A DNA stretch of 64,000 nt from Pseudarthrobacter sp. NamB4 (GTDB lineage: Bacteria; Actinomycetota; Actinomycetes; Actinomycetales; Micrococcaceae), in the NCBI RefSeq assembly GCF_005796185.1, contig NZ_VAHM01000019.1:1-64000 (forward strand), read 5' to 3'. Made by a program: the position numbers and the translations under genes. How positions within the stretch are numbered: the stretch's first letter is position 1; each line of letters begins with the position of its first letter. Below, piece after piece: positions 46,901-56,833 of this stretch. A model generated the notes under the pieces. That model saw nothing but the letters and a program-made list of their open reading frames with translations, had not been told where the DNA came from and did not search any database.

Positions 46901-47102
46901 CCGTTACCTCCGCCTGTTCAAGAAGCCTGGCGGCGATACGCTCACGGAGCTCGCCCGCCGCCTTCTTGGTAAACGTCGTGGCCATGATGGCACCAGCCGG
47001 CAGCCCGGCCGAAATCTGGTCAACGATTTTGCCCGTCAGAGTGTACGTTTTCCCGGTGCCGGCGCTTGCCGAAACCATGGTGACGTTGTCCAGCAAGTTC
47101 AT
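43926..47102 (-). CDS. AddA/RecB-like UvrD-family helicase with C-terminal nuclease
   Basis: 1058 residues. SF1A helicase: Walker A ASAGTGKT (12-19), TTFTKKAAGELRERI (motif Ia), VVDEFQDTSPLQ (motif II, 360-371), VGDPKQAIYEFRG (motif III), VVNVLTYHKAKGLEWPVV (motif V) and MYVGMTRA (motif VI). The C-terminus is a RecB-type PD-(D/E)XK nuclease with WIDLLLEGPEGFVLVDHK near residue 990. It starts in an ATGA overlap with the AddB-like gene, so the pair probably forms an end-processing helicase-nuclease. It is the last gene of the five-gene operon. Confidence 0.92.
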   Translation of the reverse strand: MNLLDNVTMVSASAGTGKTYTLTGKIVDQISAGLPAGAIMATTFTKKAAGELRERIAARLLEQAEVTDDADAATALRLASQELPASLIGTVNSVCGQLLQEHAIDAGLSPALEMIGEEQLASIFNLATDEVLAEHAPAILPISHRMGTDGNGARDAKTWQDMVRSVVDAARTNLLDAAELDACAERSWTGLRELLDEPSLDEREKWLLDLRNTVPDLEAMARDGKTPAGKPVSTTSAAFTEHVPKILHRIASLGEVPAITWESWRGVVGSAAPSAVRTLFAPATGAIKEGLLSNPAFHYDLEQYIRLIFRCAAECLEAYSDFKRLHGLMDFVDQETLVLRLARENEAFRRSFPERVQFLVVDEFQDTSPLQLELFLQLSQLVQEAVWVGDPKQAIYEFRGTDPELMEAVVGKVSRREQLSETWRSHQAVVDLSNAVFEPVFEQHGMPSETVHLKLPAAHAQWSPGTLEAWTRRQTNDGERLKATAAGIASLLGRRPQLRPGDVAVLARSNADVESISKALDALGIRASRNPRKLSQAREVQLARAGMAYVADGYDTVALAELVALHPSHAAYGNWQQELLAAADPAPVLESWHEDPVIKTLDALRDRAGLATPTEIFEAVVAALGIPRLIAAWSSPATRLRNLDAVRGVIKTYYERCLALRSPATLRGFLTFFSSEEQQSAENSGPEVVNVLTYHKAKGLEWPVVVMEGLDKDLRLAAFGAAVEQEGSFDLEQPLAGRWIRFWPTPFPYGGSPLDAKGTASDVALRAEERDRRNMSRLMYVGMTRAIETTILTAKNGKPDLLNNLGIASLVSWSKQDDDSADGVMQVANGESLPTHVEELAPMDAVPAAASWTPGFTDAPSTFPSVEGMPARFAASSLGSAGHEANVSPVAELGAPLAEHGSDDWGAVGSAVHAYLGTEFSALNSAEQRDLAERIVTRWQVTDTVDPSLLVTSGDRFETYLDAEFPGWVRHREAAIGWRPENQVMEGWIDLLLEGPEGFVLVDHKTYPGKDPEGHVRDKYLGQMAAYRNAVLAATGKPVVRTLIHFPALGSVYEVSEV

Positions 47103-49732
47103 GAATAGTCCCCTTTGACTCCACAGAGCGTGCCGAAATTGCAGTACGTGCAGTTCGGCTTCCTGTGCAAGCGTTCTTGTTCGGCAGCCAGGGCGGCGGC
47201 GCTAAGCTCGCCTTCCGCCAGCACGTCCTCCACCCGTTGCGTTGCAGTGATCCGCCCGGACAGCACTTCGTCCACGGTGAACTCAACGGCCCGAATGGCT
47301 TTGCGCCAGAGCTCGGGCGCGTCTTGGGCAGCCTGCAGTGCGGGGCCAAATTCCGGGTGGGCGGACGCGAATGTGCCCTGCTTGAGCATGAAATACGCGG
47401 CCGGACTCTGGGGCGAAACGTCGCCGTCGTTCAAGGCCCACTGGTACAGGGCTAGCTGAAGAGCTTCGCCCTGCTGCACGTCCTCGCGGAGGTACTTTTC
47501 GGAGTTGGTCCATTTGAGGTCGACGACAGCGGTTCGGCCTGCCGCATCAATGCCTACAGCGTCTACTCGGCCTTCGACCGCAACAGTAACTTCCGACCCG
47601 CCCGCTATCAACGACAAGTCCTTGCTGAAAGCCTTCTCCATCTCCTGAAGCACCACGCCGCCCCGCTGCAACTGCTGAAAGAACATGAGAACGGTGGTTT
47701 CGATGGTTGCACGCACTCCGGCCAGCCGGTGCTTTTGTCCGGGCAGCAGCAGCTCCGACGCCAGCTCGGGCAGCAGCCGGTCGATTACGGTCTTAACCTC
47801 CGCCAGCTGCGGAACGGCCCGATGTTCCTTCCGAAGCCTTTCTTGGAGTACTTCGACGACCTTGTGGGCGAATATCCCGAGCATCTTGTTCCCGGTGGGG
47901 ACATCCGCAGCGTCCGGCACCCGAAGGTGTGACTTGTGTTTGAGGACCCATGCGAGTGAGCAGCCAAGCAGCGTGGACAGCTGGGTGTAGGAAATGCGTT
48001 CTGGCAGGAGTGCCGGGTTTGGAGCTACCACGTGGACAGGGAGGGGTGCTGTGGCGCGGTGTGGACTGACTTTTACGAGCTGCGAACGGCGGCCAGCTAG
48101 GGACCAGTGGCCGGTGCTATCTGTGAGATCAGCGGGGGAAACGGTGATGGCGGCGAGGCGATCTGCCATGGTTTGCGCCTTAACGCTTTGTTGGGCGGCC
48201 ACCAGCGCCTCTAGGAGCGGGTTGCCTTCCACGCGTTCGCCGTCGCGTTGCTGAATCTGCACGAGAACCAGATTTTTGGTCCGGGTGGCCCCGGAAAGGG
48301 TTTGGGCAACCTCAAGGGCACTCAGTTCTTCACGAGACGATAGATGAACGCCCACCAACGCGAGAGTGTCCACGTCCTGGGCGTCCCACCTGCGAGGCCG
48401 CGGGGCACCTGCATTCTGGAATCCCCACCAAAGCACGTGGTCGACCTCATCGGTGAGCTCGGCCAGATGGCCGAGCCGGAGCCAGGGGGAGGCTTCAGCC
48501 GCGACCAGGGAGATGGCGGTCGGAGAGATCACTGAGGCTATGATTCGGCGCAGGTCCCGGCGGGACACGCGGGTGAGCGGTGCGGTCAGTGCGAGAATCC
48601 GCTGCAGCAAGGCCGCGGTACTCTTGGCAGTCTCATCGATGGCGGCACGGGCACGTAGCCGTGCCGCTAGCCATTCGCTTCGCTCCGCCAGCTCCGTCCC
48701 GCTGACGCCCTTTTCCTCAAGGAGCAGCCCGGTACTGAACATCTGGTCCAGGATCAGCGCCAGATCCGGGCCGAGTTGTTCATCGCGTTCGATGTCGGCA
48801 ACAGCGGCCTTCCAAGCATCCCCTCCGATTCCGGGCTCGGCCCTGAGCGCGCCCAGCAGGAGGCGCGCTGCAGCCCGACGCACGGGCGAGCCCGGCAATG
48901 TGAGGAACTCAGCGAGGAGTTGGATGTTCGGTGGCCCCCAGATCACTTCAAAAAAGAGGGGAATGAGTTGATCCTGTGGGCGCCACACTGATGGCGTGCC
49001 GGCGCCCACCGCAGGCAGACTGTGCTCAGCCAGAAAGTGGTCCAGAACGGCGGTGCTGTCGGAAGCCACGACGGCGGTGCTTTCGTTCCCCGCTGCTGAG
49101 ATCCACCGCGCGCTGTTCTCAGCGGCTTCCCACTCGGTTTCGGCGGTGAGCAGTGTGAGCCTTAGTTGGGTGTTCGCAGTCACTGCTTCGCTGACTTTGA
49201 TTCCCCGGCTCCGAAGTTTGGCGATAATGACCTGCCAAATGTGGGGAAAGCTGCGCTCGGCGTGCTGAAGTATCAGCTCGTTTATGCCAAGCGACAAAGG
49301 CGAATTAAGCGCTGTCACCAGCTCTGCGACGTCGTCCGCCAGCGAAGGTGCGAGCTGCCCTGGTGCCTTCTCGGCAGCGGCAAGTGTTTGAAGCAACGGG
49401 GAGCTGGCTACGCCGCCTGTCTCCGCTTCGGGAAGCTCACCGCTCCAGCCGTTCGAAACGGCGTCATCACGGGCTGCGAGCAATTCCTGGGCAGTGGACC
49501 AAGGGTCCACCTCAAATGAAGAGTGGAACCACGCGTCGGGGGAGTCAATTGACTGGAGACGGTTCATGTACTGACTGACCCGCTCAGCGTGCCCAGTGTC
49601 AGGGCGGGTGATTCCCAAGCGCGTCTGCAGGAGCGCAGTAAAGTTCTTCCTACCGACGCGGATGTGATTAAGACCCGGTTGGGTGTAGGCCCAAGGCGCC
49701 CGGTCCAGATGCCACCCGAACTCGATCTTCAT
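47099..49732 (-). CDS. AddB-like PD-(D/E)XK nuclease with iron-sulfur cysteines
   Basis: 877 residues without a Walker A motif, as expected for a degenerate helicase partner. The C-terminal third carries a Cys in [14 protein letters not shown], the nuclease core [10 protein letters not shown] with VVDLKW, and a terminal [11 protein letters not shown] (Cys861, 864, 870). Four Cys around the nuclease is the AddB iron-sulfur arrangement. The start overlaps the helicase-sigma stop (ATGA). It should hold the AddA-like subunit on DNA ends and cut one strand. Confidence 0.88.
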   Translation of the reverse strand: MKIEFGWHLDRAPWAYTQPGLNHIRVGRKNFTALLQTRLGITRPDTGHAERVSQYMNRLQSIDSPDAWFHSSFEVDPWSTAQELLAARDDAVSNGWSGELPEAETGGVASSPLLQTLAAAEKAPGQLAPSLADDVAELVTALNSPLSLGINELILQHAERSFPHIWQVIIAKLRSRGIKVSEAVTANTQLRLTLLTAETEWEAAENSARWISAAGNESTAVVASDSTAVLDHFLAEHSLPAVGAGTPSVWRPQDQLIPLFFEVIWGPPNIQLLAEFLTLPGSPVRRAAARLLLGALRAEPGIGGDAWKAAVADIERDEQLGPDLALILDQMFSTGLLLEEKGVSGTELAERSEWLAARLRARAAIDETAKSTAALLQRILALTAPLTRVSRRDLRRIIASVISPTAISLVAAEASPWLRLGHLAELTDEVDHVLWWGFQNAGAPRPRRWDAQDVDTLALVGVHLSSREELSALEVAQTLSGATRTKNLVLVQIQQRDGERVEGNPLLEALVAAQQSVKAQTMADRLAAITVSPADLTDSTGHWSLAGRRSQLVKVSPHRATAPLPVHVVAPNPALLPERISYTQLSTLLGCSLAWVLKHKSHLRVPDAADVPTGNKMLGIFAHKVVEVLQERLRKEHRAVPQLAEVKTVIDRLLPELASELLLPGQKHRLAGVRATIETTVLMFFQQLQRGGVVLQEMEKAFSKDLSLIAGGSEVTVAVEGRVDAVGIDAAGRTAVVDLKWTNSEKYLREDVQQGEALQLALYQWALNDGDVSPQSPAAYFMLKQGTFASAHPEFGPALQAAQDAPELWRKAIRAVEFTVDEVLSGRITATQRVEDVLAEGELSAAALAAEQERLHRKPNCTYCNFGTLCGVKGDYS

Positions 49733-52332
49733 TTTTCCCCCATGCTTTGACTGGTGGTCGTTTCTACCACGTTAGAGGCGGGCTCTGACAACTCCGTCTC
49801 ATCCTCTGCACCGGCTCCTGCTGAGGGAGCTTCTTTGCAGGTGAACAGGAACTCTTTGAGGACCTGTGAGCGAGAGGGGTGCCGCAACAGTGTCATGGTC
49901 TTCGATTCGATCTGGCGGATGCGCTCTCGCGTGACGCCGTAGACCCTGCCGATAGCATCGAGAGTCTTCTCCTCACCGTCGTAGATGCCGGAGCGCATTG
50001 CAATGACGCCGGCTTCCCGCTCTGTCAGGGTGTCAAGGACCGCGTGCACTTGGGCCTTGAGCTGTTCCTTGGCGATCTGGTCAAGAACATCAACGTGCCA
50101 GGGATCGAGGAGCTGGTCCGCCAACGGCTCGAGGCCGCCCCTGCCGTCCGGTACAAGGTAGTCCAGCGAACGCACAGGCTGGTCCAGTGACAGAAGATGC
50201 TCCACTTTTTCAGCCGACTGATCAGTGAGTTTGCCGAGTTCCTCAAAGCTGTATTCGAGGCCCTTCCGGGCGGCGTCACGCTGAATTGCCTGCACCTTAT
50301 GGATCTGCTCAACCATGTGGACTGGGAGCCGGATAACCCGTGACTGGTCGGCCAGCGCCCGGGTGACAGCCTGCCGGATCCACCACGTCGCGTAAGTCGA
50401 AAACTTGTAACCCAGGGTGTAGTCGAACTTGCACACGGCCCGATGCAACCCGATATTCCCCTCCTGGATCAGGTCCAGCAGGTCCATGCCCTGATACACG
50501 TACTTCTTGGCGATGGAGATGACCAGCCGGAGGTTCGCCTCGAGCAGGGCGTCCGCGGCGCGTTCGCCGAGCAAGGCAATCGTGCGGAGTTCCCGGGATT
50601 CTTTGCGGCCACGGGCGCTGCCGTCCGCCAGCAGGTGCGCAGCATAGAGGCCAGCCTCGATGTCTTTCGCGAGTTCCACTTCTTGCTCGGCTGTCAGCAG
50701 GTCCGCGCGCCCTGCCCGCTGTAGGTAGTCCGAAACCCCGTCGTCGCTGAAGCCCTCGAGCCCCTGGAGTTCCTCCAGCCAGCCGGAGTCGTCGAGATCA
50801 AACGATGTCGGTGCGCTTTCCTCCTCCACAGAAGGCTCCACCACCGGCGTAGGCGCAGTGCCGCTCTCCGGTCCAGTGCCGTTCCCAGGCGTGCCCGCTG
50901 TCGTCCCGTTAGTCTCGGGTCCTGAAACCTCTTCAGATTCGACGTGGCGGAGGAACTCCTGCAGCCCTTCCAGGTCCGTCTTGATGTCGAAGAACCCCAC
51001 GTTGCGTGCGAACGGCAGCACCTTGCCCAGGAATTCCTCGCCCTGGACGTCCGGGTCCTCCACTGTGCCCTTGGAGTAGAGGACAACCAAGCGGCCGGGC
51101 CGTCCGTCGGCCTTCTTGCGGATGACACGGCCGAGCCGCTGCACCATCTGCCGCTGGCTGCGGTTGGCGGCAACGATGATCCCGAGGTCGGCCTCGGGGA
51201 CGTCGATGCCTTCGTCGAGGAGCCGCGGCGCGGTCAGAACTTGTGATGCGCCGGTGCGGAAATCCTCCAGGCCCTGCCGGCGGTCGTCCTTGGCCATACC
51301 ACTGAACACTGCAGAGGCCGTCGAGCCGAGGGACGTATACAGCTCCTGCGCCCGCCGCGCGGAATCCTGGGTCTGGGTGAAGACCAAGGTCCCGTTGGAC
51401 CCATCAACCGTTTCCTTCAGTGCTGCCAGCGCCAGGTATTTTGTCTTGGCTTCGGCCAGCAGGTTGAGCCGCGAGGACATTGCCCGCATGTACCGGCGTG
51501 CGATTGTTGCTTCCCGGCTGGGCGAGTCCGAAGCGGCCAGCGTGGCCACCGCTGCAATGAACTGCGGGAAGGGCCGGCGGGGAATGCCTGCGTACGTCTC
51601 AAGGTTTCGCGCCGCCTCCACCATCACGGCCGAGAACTCGTCATAGTCGGTCTGTTCCGCAGGGGTCAGATCAACGCCAACCAGAGCGATGTCGAACGGG
51701 GCGATGACTTGGTCCTTCAGCGCGCGGTCGTACCAGAGGTTGTAGATGACGCCGCCGAAGTAGGGTGTCAGGAGGTTCTCGTGCTCACCGTCCGCCCTTT
51801 CAAACGTGGCCGTCAGCCCAAGCCGCCAGGCGTACCCCTCCTGCAGTGCACCGGTGAACATGGGTGCCGCATAACGGTGGCATTCGTCAGCGATGATGAG
51901 GCCGGCCTTGTGGGTGCGGAGCGACTCCCGATTGGACGCCGAGTGAACGATGGCGACGAGGATGTCGACGTCGTCGAGGGAATCAGTCCGGCCGTCGCCG
52001 AGGACACCACGCCGTGCAGCGGGCAGGTCCCGGCGCAGGGACACCAGCCATTGGCGCTGCAGCTCGGCCGTTGGCACCAGGATCAGGACTTTGATGCCTT
52101 GCCGGACGGCTTCAAAAGCGGCGGCGATTCCAACGCGTGTCTTGCCGGAACCGGTCACCGCTTCCACCACACCGCGGCGCGCATTCGAGTGCCATGCCTT
52201 CAGAGCTTCCTGCTGCCAGGGGTAAAGAAAAGCGTAGTCATACGAGGCAGGTACCGCCGCGGGCGGGGCCGGAACGGGCATCCGCGGAAGCGTTGCAACC
52301 GGGTAGGGCCCGGCGTCGGCTAGTTCTGGCAT
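49729..52332 (-). CDS. SF2 (XPB-like) helicase fused to a sigma-70 factor
   Basis: 867 residues from the ATG at 52332 (GGGGG five bases upstream); the frame opens at a TTG 20 codons earlier. Residues 35-445: a superfamily 2 helicase with Walker A AVTGSGKT (58-65), IIADECHRY (motif II, DECH), LGLTAT (motif III) and [11 protein letters not shown] (motif VI). Residues 465-525: a Gly/Pro/Thr/Glu linker. Residues 530-830: a complete primary-type sigma factor with region 1.2 ([20 protein letters not shown]), region 2 ([35 protein letters not shown]), region 3 and region 4 ([27 protein letters not shown]). One uninterrupted frame between overlapping neighbours argues against an artefact. It could recruit RNA polymerase and remodel DNA; the function is unknown. 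Confidence 0.93.
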   Translation of the reverse strand: MPELADAGPYPVATLPRMPVPAPPAAVPASYDYAFLYPWQQEALKAWHSNARRGVVEAVTGSGKTRVGIAAAFEAVRQGIKVLILVPTAELQRQWLVSLRRDLPAARRGVLGDGRTDSLDDVDILVAIVHSASNRESLRTHKAGLIIADECHRYAAPMFTGALQEGYAWRLGLTATFERADGEHENLLTPYFGGVIYNLWYDRALKDQVIAPFDIALVGVDLTPAEQTDYDEFSAVMVEAARNLETYAGIPRRPFPQFIAAVATLAASDSPSREATIARRYMRAMSSRLNLLAEAKTKYLALAALKETVDGSNGTLVFTQTQDSARRAQELYTSLGSTASAVFSGMAKDDRRQGLEDFRTGASQVLTAPRLLDEGIDVPEADLGIIVAANRSQRQMVQRLGRVIRKKADGRPGRLVVLYSKGTVEDPDVQGEEFLGKVLPFARNVGFFDIKTDLEGLQEFLRHVESEEVSGPETNGTTAGTPGNGTGPESGTAPTPVVEPSVEEESAPTSFDLDDSGWLEELQGLEGFSDDGVSDYLQRAGRADLLTAEQEVELAKDIEAGLYAAHLLADGSARGRKESRELRTIALLGERAADALLEANLRLVISIAKKYVYQGMDLLDLIQEGNIGLHRAVCKFDYTLGYKFSTYATWWIRQAVTRALADQSRVIRLPVHMVEQIHKVQAIQRDAARKGLEYSFEELGKLTDQSAEKVEHLLSLDQPVRSLDYLVPDGRGGLEPLADQLLDPWHVDVLDQIAKEQLKAQVHAVLDTLTEREAGVIAMRSGIYDGEEKTLDAIGRVYGVTRERIRQIESKTMTLLRHPSRSQVLKEFLFTCKEAPSAGAGAEDETELSEPASNVVETTTSQSMGEK

Positions 52333-52410
52333 TTCATCCCCCATTGGACGGTTCTCATCTGGTGCCTGAAGAGTATTGCGGGGCACCGACAATTTAGGTG
52401 AGCAGCGCCA

Positions 52411-54099
52411 CTAACCGTTTTCCAGCGCAGGATTCCACGCCTGGCTCCGGGACAGCGCGAGCTTGAGTTCGCGGCCGCCGGCCTGCTCCAGCAGCCCGGA
52501 ATCACCCACAACAACCAGCAAGCTCCGCGCCCGGGACAAGCCGACGTAGAGCTGTTCCCGTGCCCTGCTCATGTCCTTGAACCCGTTGATGCAGAGGACA
52601 ACTACGGACCGCTCCAGTCCCTTGAATCCCAGCACATGGCCGTAGAACTCACCGGTGTTGGCGTGGAAGTCCCGCCAGTATTCCTCGGTGGCATCGCGCT
52701 TGAAGTAGTCCAAATGGATGGGGTGGCGGTCCTTGGTGGTGAGGAGCGCGATCTGGTTGTTCGCCCAGCCCTCGTCGATTAGGGCATCCACACAGTCATC
52801 GGCGACCTGCAGCGCCCCCTCGGTTGGGCAGTCCACGAACCGCACCGGCAGGCCAGTGCTGCCTCGGGGTGTGAAGTAGTCGCCGGCGAAGGGTTTGAAG
52901 GTCTCGGCGATCTTGCGGGTGTTGCGGAGGTTGTCGTCCACGTGGATGGGCACCAGGGTGGCCATCGGGCCATTGGTGAGGTCCGCCGTCGCGCCTCCCC
53001 ACCGCTGGTAGACGTCCTGCCGGTCATCCATAAAGGCGTACACCTCACCGGCGTCGGGGTCGGTGGTGCAGGCGAGCAGCGCGTCCCACCAGAGAGGAGC
53101 GAAGTCCTGCGCTTCATCGACGACGATGGCGTCCAGCCGCTCGTGCGGGTCCATCTCGGCCGCAAGCTCCTTGAGAAGGCGGGGCATCTCGAGGTCGAAG
53201 TAGTCCTGCCCCTTGCCGTCGGGAACGCCGAGCCCGCGCACGTACTCGTGGAACTCGCCCGTAAACACCGGCTTCGCCTGCCGCCGCCATGTTTCTACAC
53301 GGTCCTGAAGGTACTGCCCCAAACCTTTGTTGTAGCAGAAGAGGCCCACTCGCTTGCCCTCTTTGCTGAGCATGCGGGCTTTTTCGACGGCGAGCCAGGT
53401 CTTTCCGCTGCCGGCGCCGCCGGTGAAGCGGATCCGGGGGAGCGAGCGGGTGGCCTGAAGCAGCACGGACTGGCGCTCGGTGAGATGGTCCTGCGCTGCC
53501 TCGTCCTCCTGGGATGCGGTGGAAGGTACGACGGCGGTGCCCAGATTTCCGCCCAGCTTGCGGACGACGCGTTCCAGGAAGGCCGGGGCAAGAGGGGCGG
53601 CGCCGCCGCCTTCGTTTTCAATTGCCTGGCGGACGAGCTCCGCGGGGGACTTGCTGTCATCTTTATCGAGGATGAGTGACCGGGGGCAGCCGGCCATGGT
53701 CCAGTTCCGTGGCACGTCGGTATAGGGCAGGCTGACCATGTAGGCGCAGCGGCTGCTGATACGTGAACCTAGCTGGATCTCAAGCCAGTCCTTGAGCGCA
53801 TGAAGTGAGCTCTGTGACTGCGCCACGGGGCTTTGGATTCTGCGCTTCTGGTTCCGGTCCGACTGGTACCACTGCCCGTCCATGACGCTGACCTGGCCGC
53901 CCTTCACCTCGATGGCAGCCATGCCAACGTTGGGCCAGAGGACCAGCAGGTCAATCTCGTACTCATTACGGCCGTCGCGGACCTGGACCGAGTGGGCCAG
54001 GACGCAGTCATCGGGCAGGCTGTTCCTGAGAGCAGTCCAGACGGCCTTTTCCGCGTGATGTCCTTCGCCGAACTCCGGTTCTTCCGGAATGCACCTCAC
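52411..54099 (-). CDS. NERD-domain nuclease / UvrD-like helicase
   Basis: 562 residues; a GTG start overlaps the previous stop (GTGA). Residues 10-130 form a NERD nuclease-related domain with EID (48-50) and IEVKGG (63-68), a PD-(D/E)XK-like core. The SF1 helicase follows: Walker A GGAGSGKT (227-234), VVDEAQDFAPLWW (motif II), NLRNTRKIAETF, HVLGFKGLERSVVVL and LYVGLSRARSLL (motif VI). NERD-helicases occur in DNA repair and defence settings. It sits second in the operon, 78 bp before the helicase-sigma gene. Confidence 0.9.
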   Translation of the reverse strand: MRCIPEEPEFGEGHHAEKAVWTALRNSLPDDCVLAHSVQVRDGRNEYEIDLLVLWPNVGMAAIEVKGGQVSVMDGQWYQSDRNQKRRIQSPVAQSQSSLHALKDWLEIQLGSRISSRCAYMVSLPYTDVPRNWTMAGCPRSLILDKDDSKSPAELVRQAIENEGGGAAPLAPAFLERVVRKLGGNLGTAVVPSTASQEDEAAQDHLTERQSVLLQATRSLPRIRFTGGAGSGKTWLAVEKARMLSKEGKRVGLFCYNKGLGQYLQDRVETWRRQAKPVFTGEFHEYVRGLGVPDGKGQDYFDLEMPRLLKELAAEMDPHERLDAIVVDEAQDFAPLWWDALLACTTDPDAGEVYAFMDDRQDVYQRWGGATADLTNGPMATLVPIHVDDNLRNTRKIAETFKPFAGDYFTPRGSTGLPVRFVDCPTEGALQVADDCVDALIDEGWANNQIALLTTKDRHPIHLDYFKRDATEEYWRDFHANTGEFYGHVLGFKGLERSVVVLCINGFKDMSRAREQLYVGLSRARSLLVVVGDSGLLEQAGGRELKLALSRSQAWNPALENG

Positions 54100-54680
54100 C
54101 GCGCCCCAACCTTGGTGTCCTGGAAGGCGGGCAACCCAATCTGGGCGCGGATATCAGCAAGGTCCTGCGTATTCCGGTCGATCTGCTTCATCTGTTTCTT
54201 TTCGATGATCGAGGAAAGAATGCGATTCGCGATCGCAAAGCCCACCAGCGCAAAGGATGCCCAGCCGGCGGCGATAATAAATTCCGGCATGGTGAGGAAC
54301 GCGTTCTTCAGGGCAATGACATTATTTAAGTTGCCCGTCAGGCCGTCCAGGATGTCATTCAACGTGTCGGTGACCGGCTGGAAGAAGGGCCCTGCAGACA
54401 GTTCAGGGCTCTGAAGCGTTGCATCTCTACCGACAGACCAGCGCGGATCCATGAGGTGCGCAAGGATATAGAAGACCACCGCGAGATTGGCCGCCGCGAA
54501 GGCCGCAGTACCTGCAGTGGCGGCGGTGATCAGCCTGGCGGCGATTGTCAGGGGAGTGGACACACGGCTTCCGAGTAAAAACAGGAAGCCGACAATCACG
54601 GCAACGGACAATACGAGATTCCTGAACGTGTCTACGCTGGCTCCGCTGAGCATTTCCATCACGGGTATCAATCTTTCCAC
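54096..54680 (-). CDS. small membrane protein with cytoplasmic helical tail
   Basis: 194 residues (GTG at 54680; an ATG seven codons later is possible). Three membrane segments: LVLSVAVIVGFLFLLGS, TAATAGTAAFAAANLAVVFY and FIIAAGWASFALVGFAIANR. A charged coiled-coil-like stretch follows (IIEKKQMKQIDRNTQDLADI). No family recognised. It is the first gene of the operon and is coupled to the NERD-helicase, so it may tether the DNA-acting proteins to the membrane or act as an effector. Confidence 0.75.
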   Translation of the reverse strand: MERLIPVMEMLSGASVDTFRNLVLSVAVIVGFLFLLGSRVSTPLTIAARLITAATAGTAAFAAANLAVVFYILAHLMDPRWSVGRDATLQSPELSAGPFFQPVTDTLNDILDGLTGNLNNVIALKNAFLTMPEFIIAAGWASFALVGFAIANRILSSIIEKKQMKQIDRNTQDLADIRAQIGLPAFQDTKVGAR

Positions 54681-55059
54681 TGCTGCGCATTTGCACGCGC
54701 ACGGTTCTTAGGCTCCGGCCACCGCAGCGTGGTGTTGCTCCTCGCTGAGTTCAGAAGATGTTTCAGATCATATTTGTATCAGCACGGCCCGTCATTATCG
54801 GATTCATGGTTCGCGTCACCAGAAGTTGCATAAATGGAGACTGTCCCGGCGGCCCGAGGAAAATCCCGGAATTGCGGGTTGGATGTGGTCTGCAAGGGTT
54901 CGGGCACCTGAGCGGTTCCCCCCCGGTGACGCGAATTCGGTGGAGTGAGCGGGTGAAAGTTACGACGGCGATGTCCAATCCTGACGAACGAGCTCGGTGG
55001 GCGACTTGGCGTCCGTCTGGTCCAGGCGACACGAAGGGGGGTTTGTTCGACCCACGAGG
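54681..55059. other. presumed promoter region of the helicase operon
   Basis: About 380 bp without a supported gene. It should contain the operon promoter reading leftwards, but no convincing -35/-10 pair could be picked by eye. Confidence 0.4.
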
Positions 55060-55317
55060 TCAGCGCGGCTCAAGTAAGCGACGGCGCTTCTCCTGGGCAA
55101 TGTAGGCCAGCGCCTTGTGGAGCTCCACGTCATACAACTCCGTAACCAGCGTTACGCGTCGGCCGCATGCTTTCAAAAGCACCATTCGTGCCTCCTCGGC
55201 ACCACTCAAATGGAGCGCACGAAGCCCGGCCATGACTTGTTCGACCTGCTGTGCATTCAGCCGTTGGTGTTGAAAAACCAGCCTATTGTGCCCCCGTATC
55301 AAAAACTTCGTAGCCAT
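55060..55317 (-). CDS. small hypothetical protein
   Basis: 85 residues from the ATG at 55317. GGAGG lies 13 bases upstream, a little far. The sequence (KFLIRGHNRLVFQHQRLNAQ, ALAYIAQEKRRRLLEP) alternates short strands with two amphipathic helices and has a basic C-terminus. No family recognised. It is divergent from the FtsK-like gene and upstream of the helicase operon on the same strand. Confidence 0.55.
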   Translation of the reverse strand: MATKFLIRGHNRLVFQHQRLNAQQVEQVMAGLRALHLSGAEEARMVLLKACGRRVTLVTELYDVELHKALAYIAQEKRRRLLEPR

Positions 55318-55466
55318 CTGCCATTTGGTTCCTCCAAGTATTTCGAGGCATCTTTGCGAGCCCTTGAGAGCATTATGAATACGAGGTCCGACAATTGTTG
55401 TGAGGCAGTGTCTGTTCCTGGCAATACACTTTCTTCCAGCCTTCAACCGTGATCGGAGCCTTGCAC

Positions 55467-56798
55467 ATGAATGACCGCCCCGTAATGCTTGGGACTTTGC
55501 CTGACGGCGGGCGTCTCCACCTCTGTGATGCGGCTGAACGTTGGCCGGCAGGCGGAGGAATTCTGCTGATCCGCGGTCAAGCTCCAGCGACGACGGGAAG
55601 GACATACCTCGACGACATCATCAGCCAGTTTTGCCGTACCAGTGCGACGCACGTTATCGACCTCGTCGGAGGTGACTATGGATGGATGTTGGAAGGCATG
55701 AGGACACTTTCCAGATCCATGGGGGAAGCCTGTATGAAGGTCGGCGAGATTTTTGGGGGAATGCATGAGGATCCGCGCGGTACAACTGTCATCGTCAACG
55801 GCGCTGAGTTACTCCAGGCTGATGCCCATTCATACTCATCCCTCCTTGCCGAAAAGCTCGACTGGCTAATGTCTCACCCCCCTCAAGGGGGAGCATCGCT
55901 GGTGCTGGCTGGTCGCGACTTGGACATCTCCAAGCTTCTTGTCGGTGGTTTAGGCGATGCCTGCCGGATTCAGTTCGGCAGTCGCAACCAGACGGATACC
56001 ACTCAATACCTGCTCGGCGACCTGAAGGATGCTGTCATTCCTGATGGAACGGCAATTTATGAAGGGCCCGTCGGATCCCCGTCAACCTTTTTCAATCCCG
56101 TTCTAGGACCTGATGGCATAGTCGAGGGGCATGCGTTTCTGGAACTGCCGATTGGGATTGAAGAGGTCAAGTTCTCGACTGCCTGGGCGCAAAACCTAGT
56201 GGTACGGGGTGGTTCACGTCCCGGAAGGTCGGAATTGATCGCAGCGATGGCCATGGCTGCGCAGGAATCTGGAGTTCCTACGTGGGTAGCCGCGTCCGCC
56301 CCGGATTCCGCATTCAGCACCAATTGGCGACATCATCGGGAGGCTATGTCGACAGGAGTCGTGCAGGCGCGGGAACTCCTGCGGCTAGTTTGCGATCAAG
56401 TTTTCCCACGCCTCGATGCTTGTCGAAGGCTGGGCACTAAAGACGTAAGGGACTTTCGGGTTCCTGCGGACTTGGCACGTCCCATCGCTATCTTCATTGA
56501 CGATCTTGATGCCCTTACAAAAGGGAGCGCAGACAAGGCTGTAGTCGAGGAGTCGGCTAAGGCCGTAGAAACCCTGACTGGATTTCTTGCCAAGACTGCC
56601 AGTCAGACTAACGTCTCGCTGGTTGTGGGCACTGCCGGCCGTGGAATCGCGCCATCGGCTGACGTTGGCTGGCTGTGGAACGGTGCCGCCCAGTTGCAGC
56701 TGGCTTCGTCCACGTCCGATCACGGCTCTGATGACACGCCGATGTATTTTGCTGCACCGGGACTTCCTGGCGTCGCGCTGCAAAAAGCAAGGGTGTAG
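55467..56798 (+). CDS. FtsK/EssC-like protein with two degenerate ATPase modules
   Basis: 443 residues from the ATG at 55467 (GGAGCC upstream). Module 1 has a degenerate P-loop (APATTGRT) and a Walker B-like TTVIVNGAELL. Module 2 has RGGSRPGRSE in place of GxxxxGKS, an FtsK-type helix (ELLRLVCDQVFPRLDACRR) and Walker B RPIAIFIDDLDALT. This resembles the C-terminal ATPase domains of EssC/EccC, without membrane segments or FHA domains. The invariant Lys is Arg in both P-loops, so ATP hydrolysis is doubtful. It may be a remnant or a regulatory pseudo-ATPase. Lower G+C than its neighbours. Confidence 0.65.
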   Translation: MNDRPVMLGTLPDGGRLHLCDAAERWPAGGGILLIRGQAPATTGRTYLDDIISQFCRTSATHVIDLVGGDYGWMLEGMRTLSRSMGEACMKVGEIFGGMHEDPRGTTVIVNGAELLQADAHSYSSLLAEKLDWLMSHPPQGGASLVLAGRDLDISKLLVGGLGDACRIQFGSRNQTDTTQYLLGDLKDAVIPDGTAIYEGPVGSPSTFFNPVLGPDGIVEGHAFLELPIGIEEVKFSTAWAQNLVVRGGSRPGRSELIAAMAMAAQESGVPTWVAASAPDSAFSTNWRHHREAMSTGVVQARELLRLVCDQVFPRLDACRRLGTKDVRDFRVPADLARPIAIFIDDLDALTKGSADKAVVEESAKAVETLTGFLAKTASQTNVSLVVGTAGRGIAPSADVGWLWNGAAQLQLASSTSDHGSDDTPMYFAAPGLPGVALQKARV

Positions 56799-56833
56799 CA
56801 AGCAGGCACTTACGCCCATCTTTTCCCTTCACC

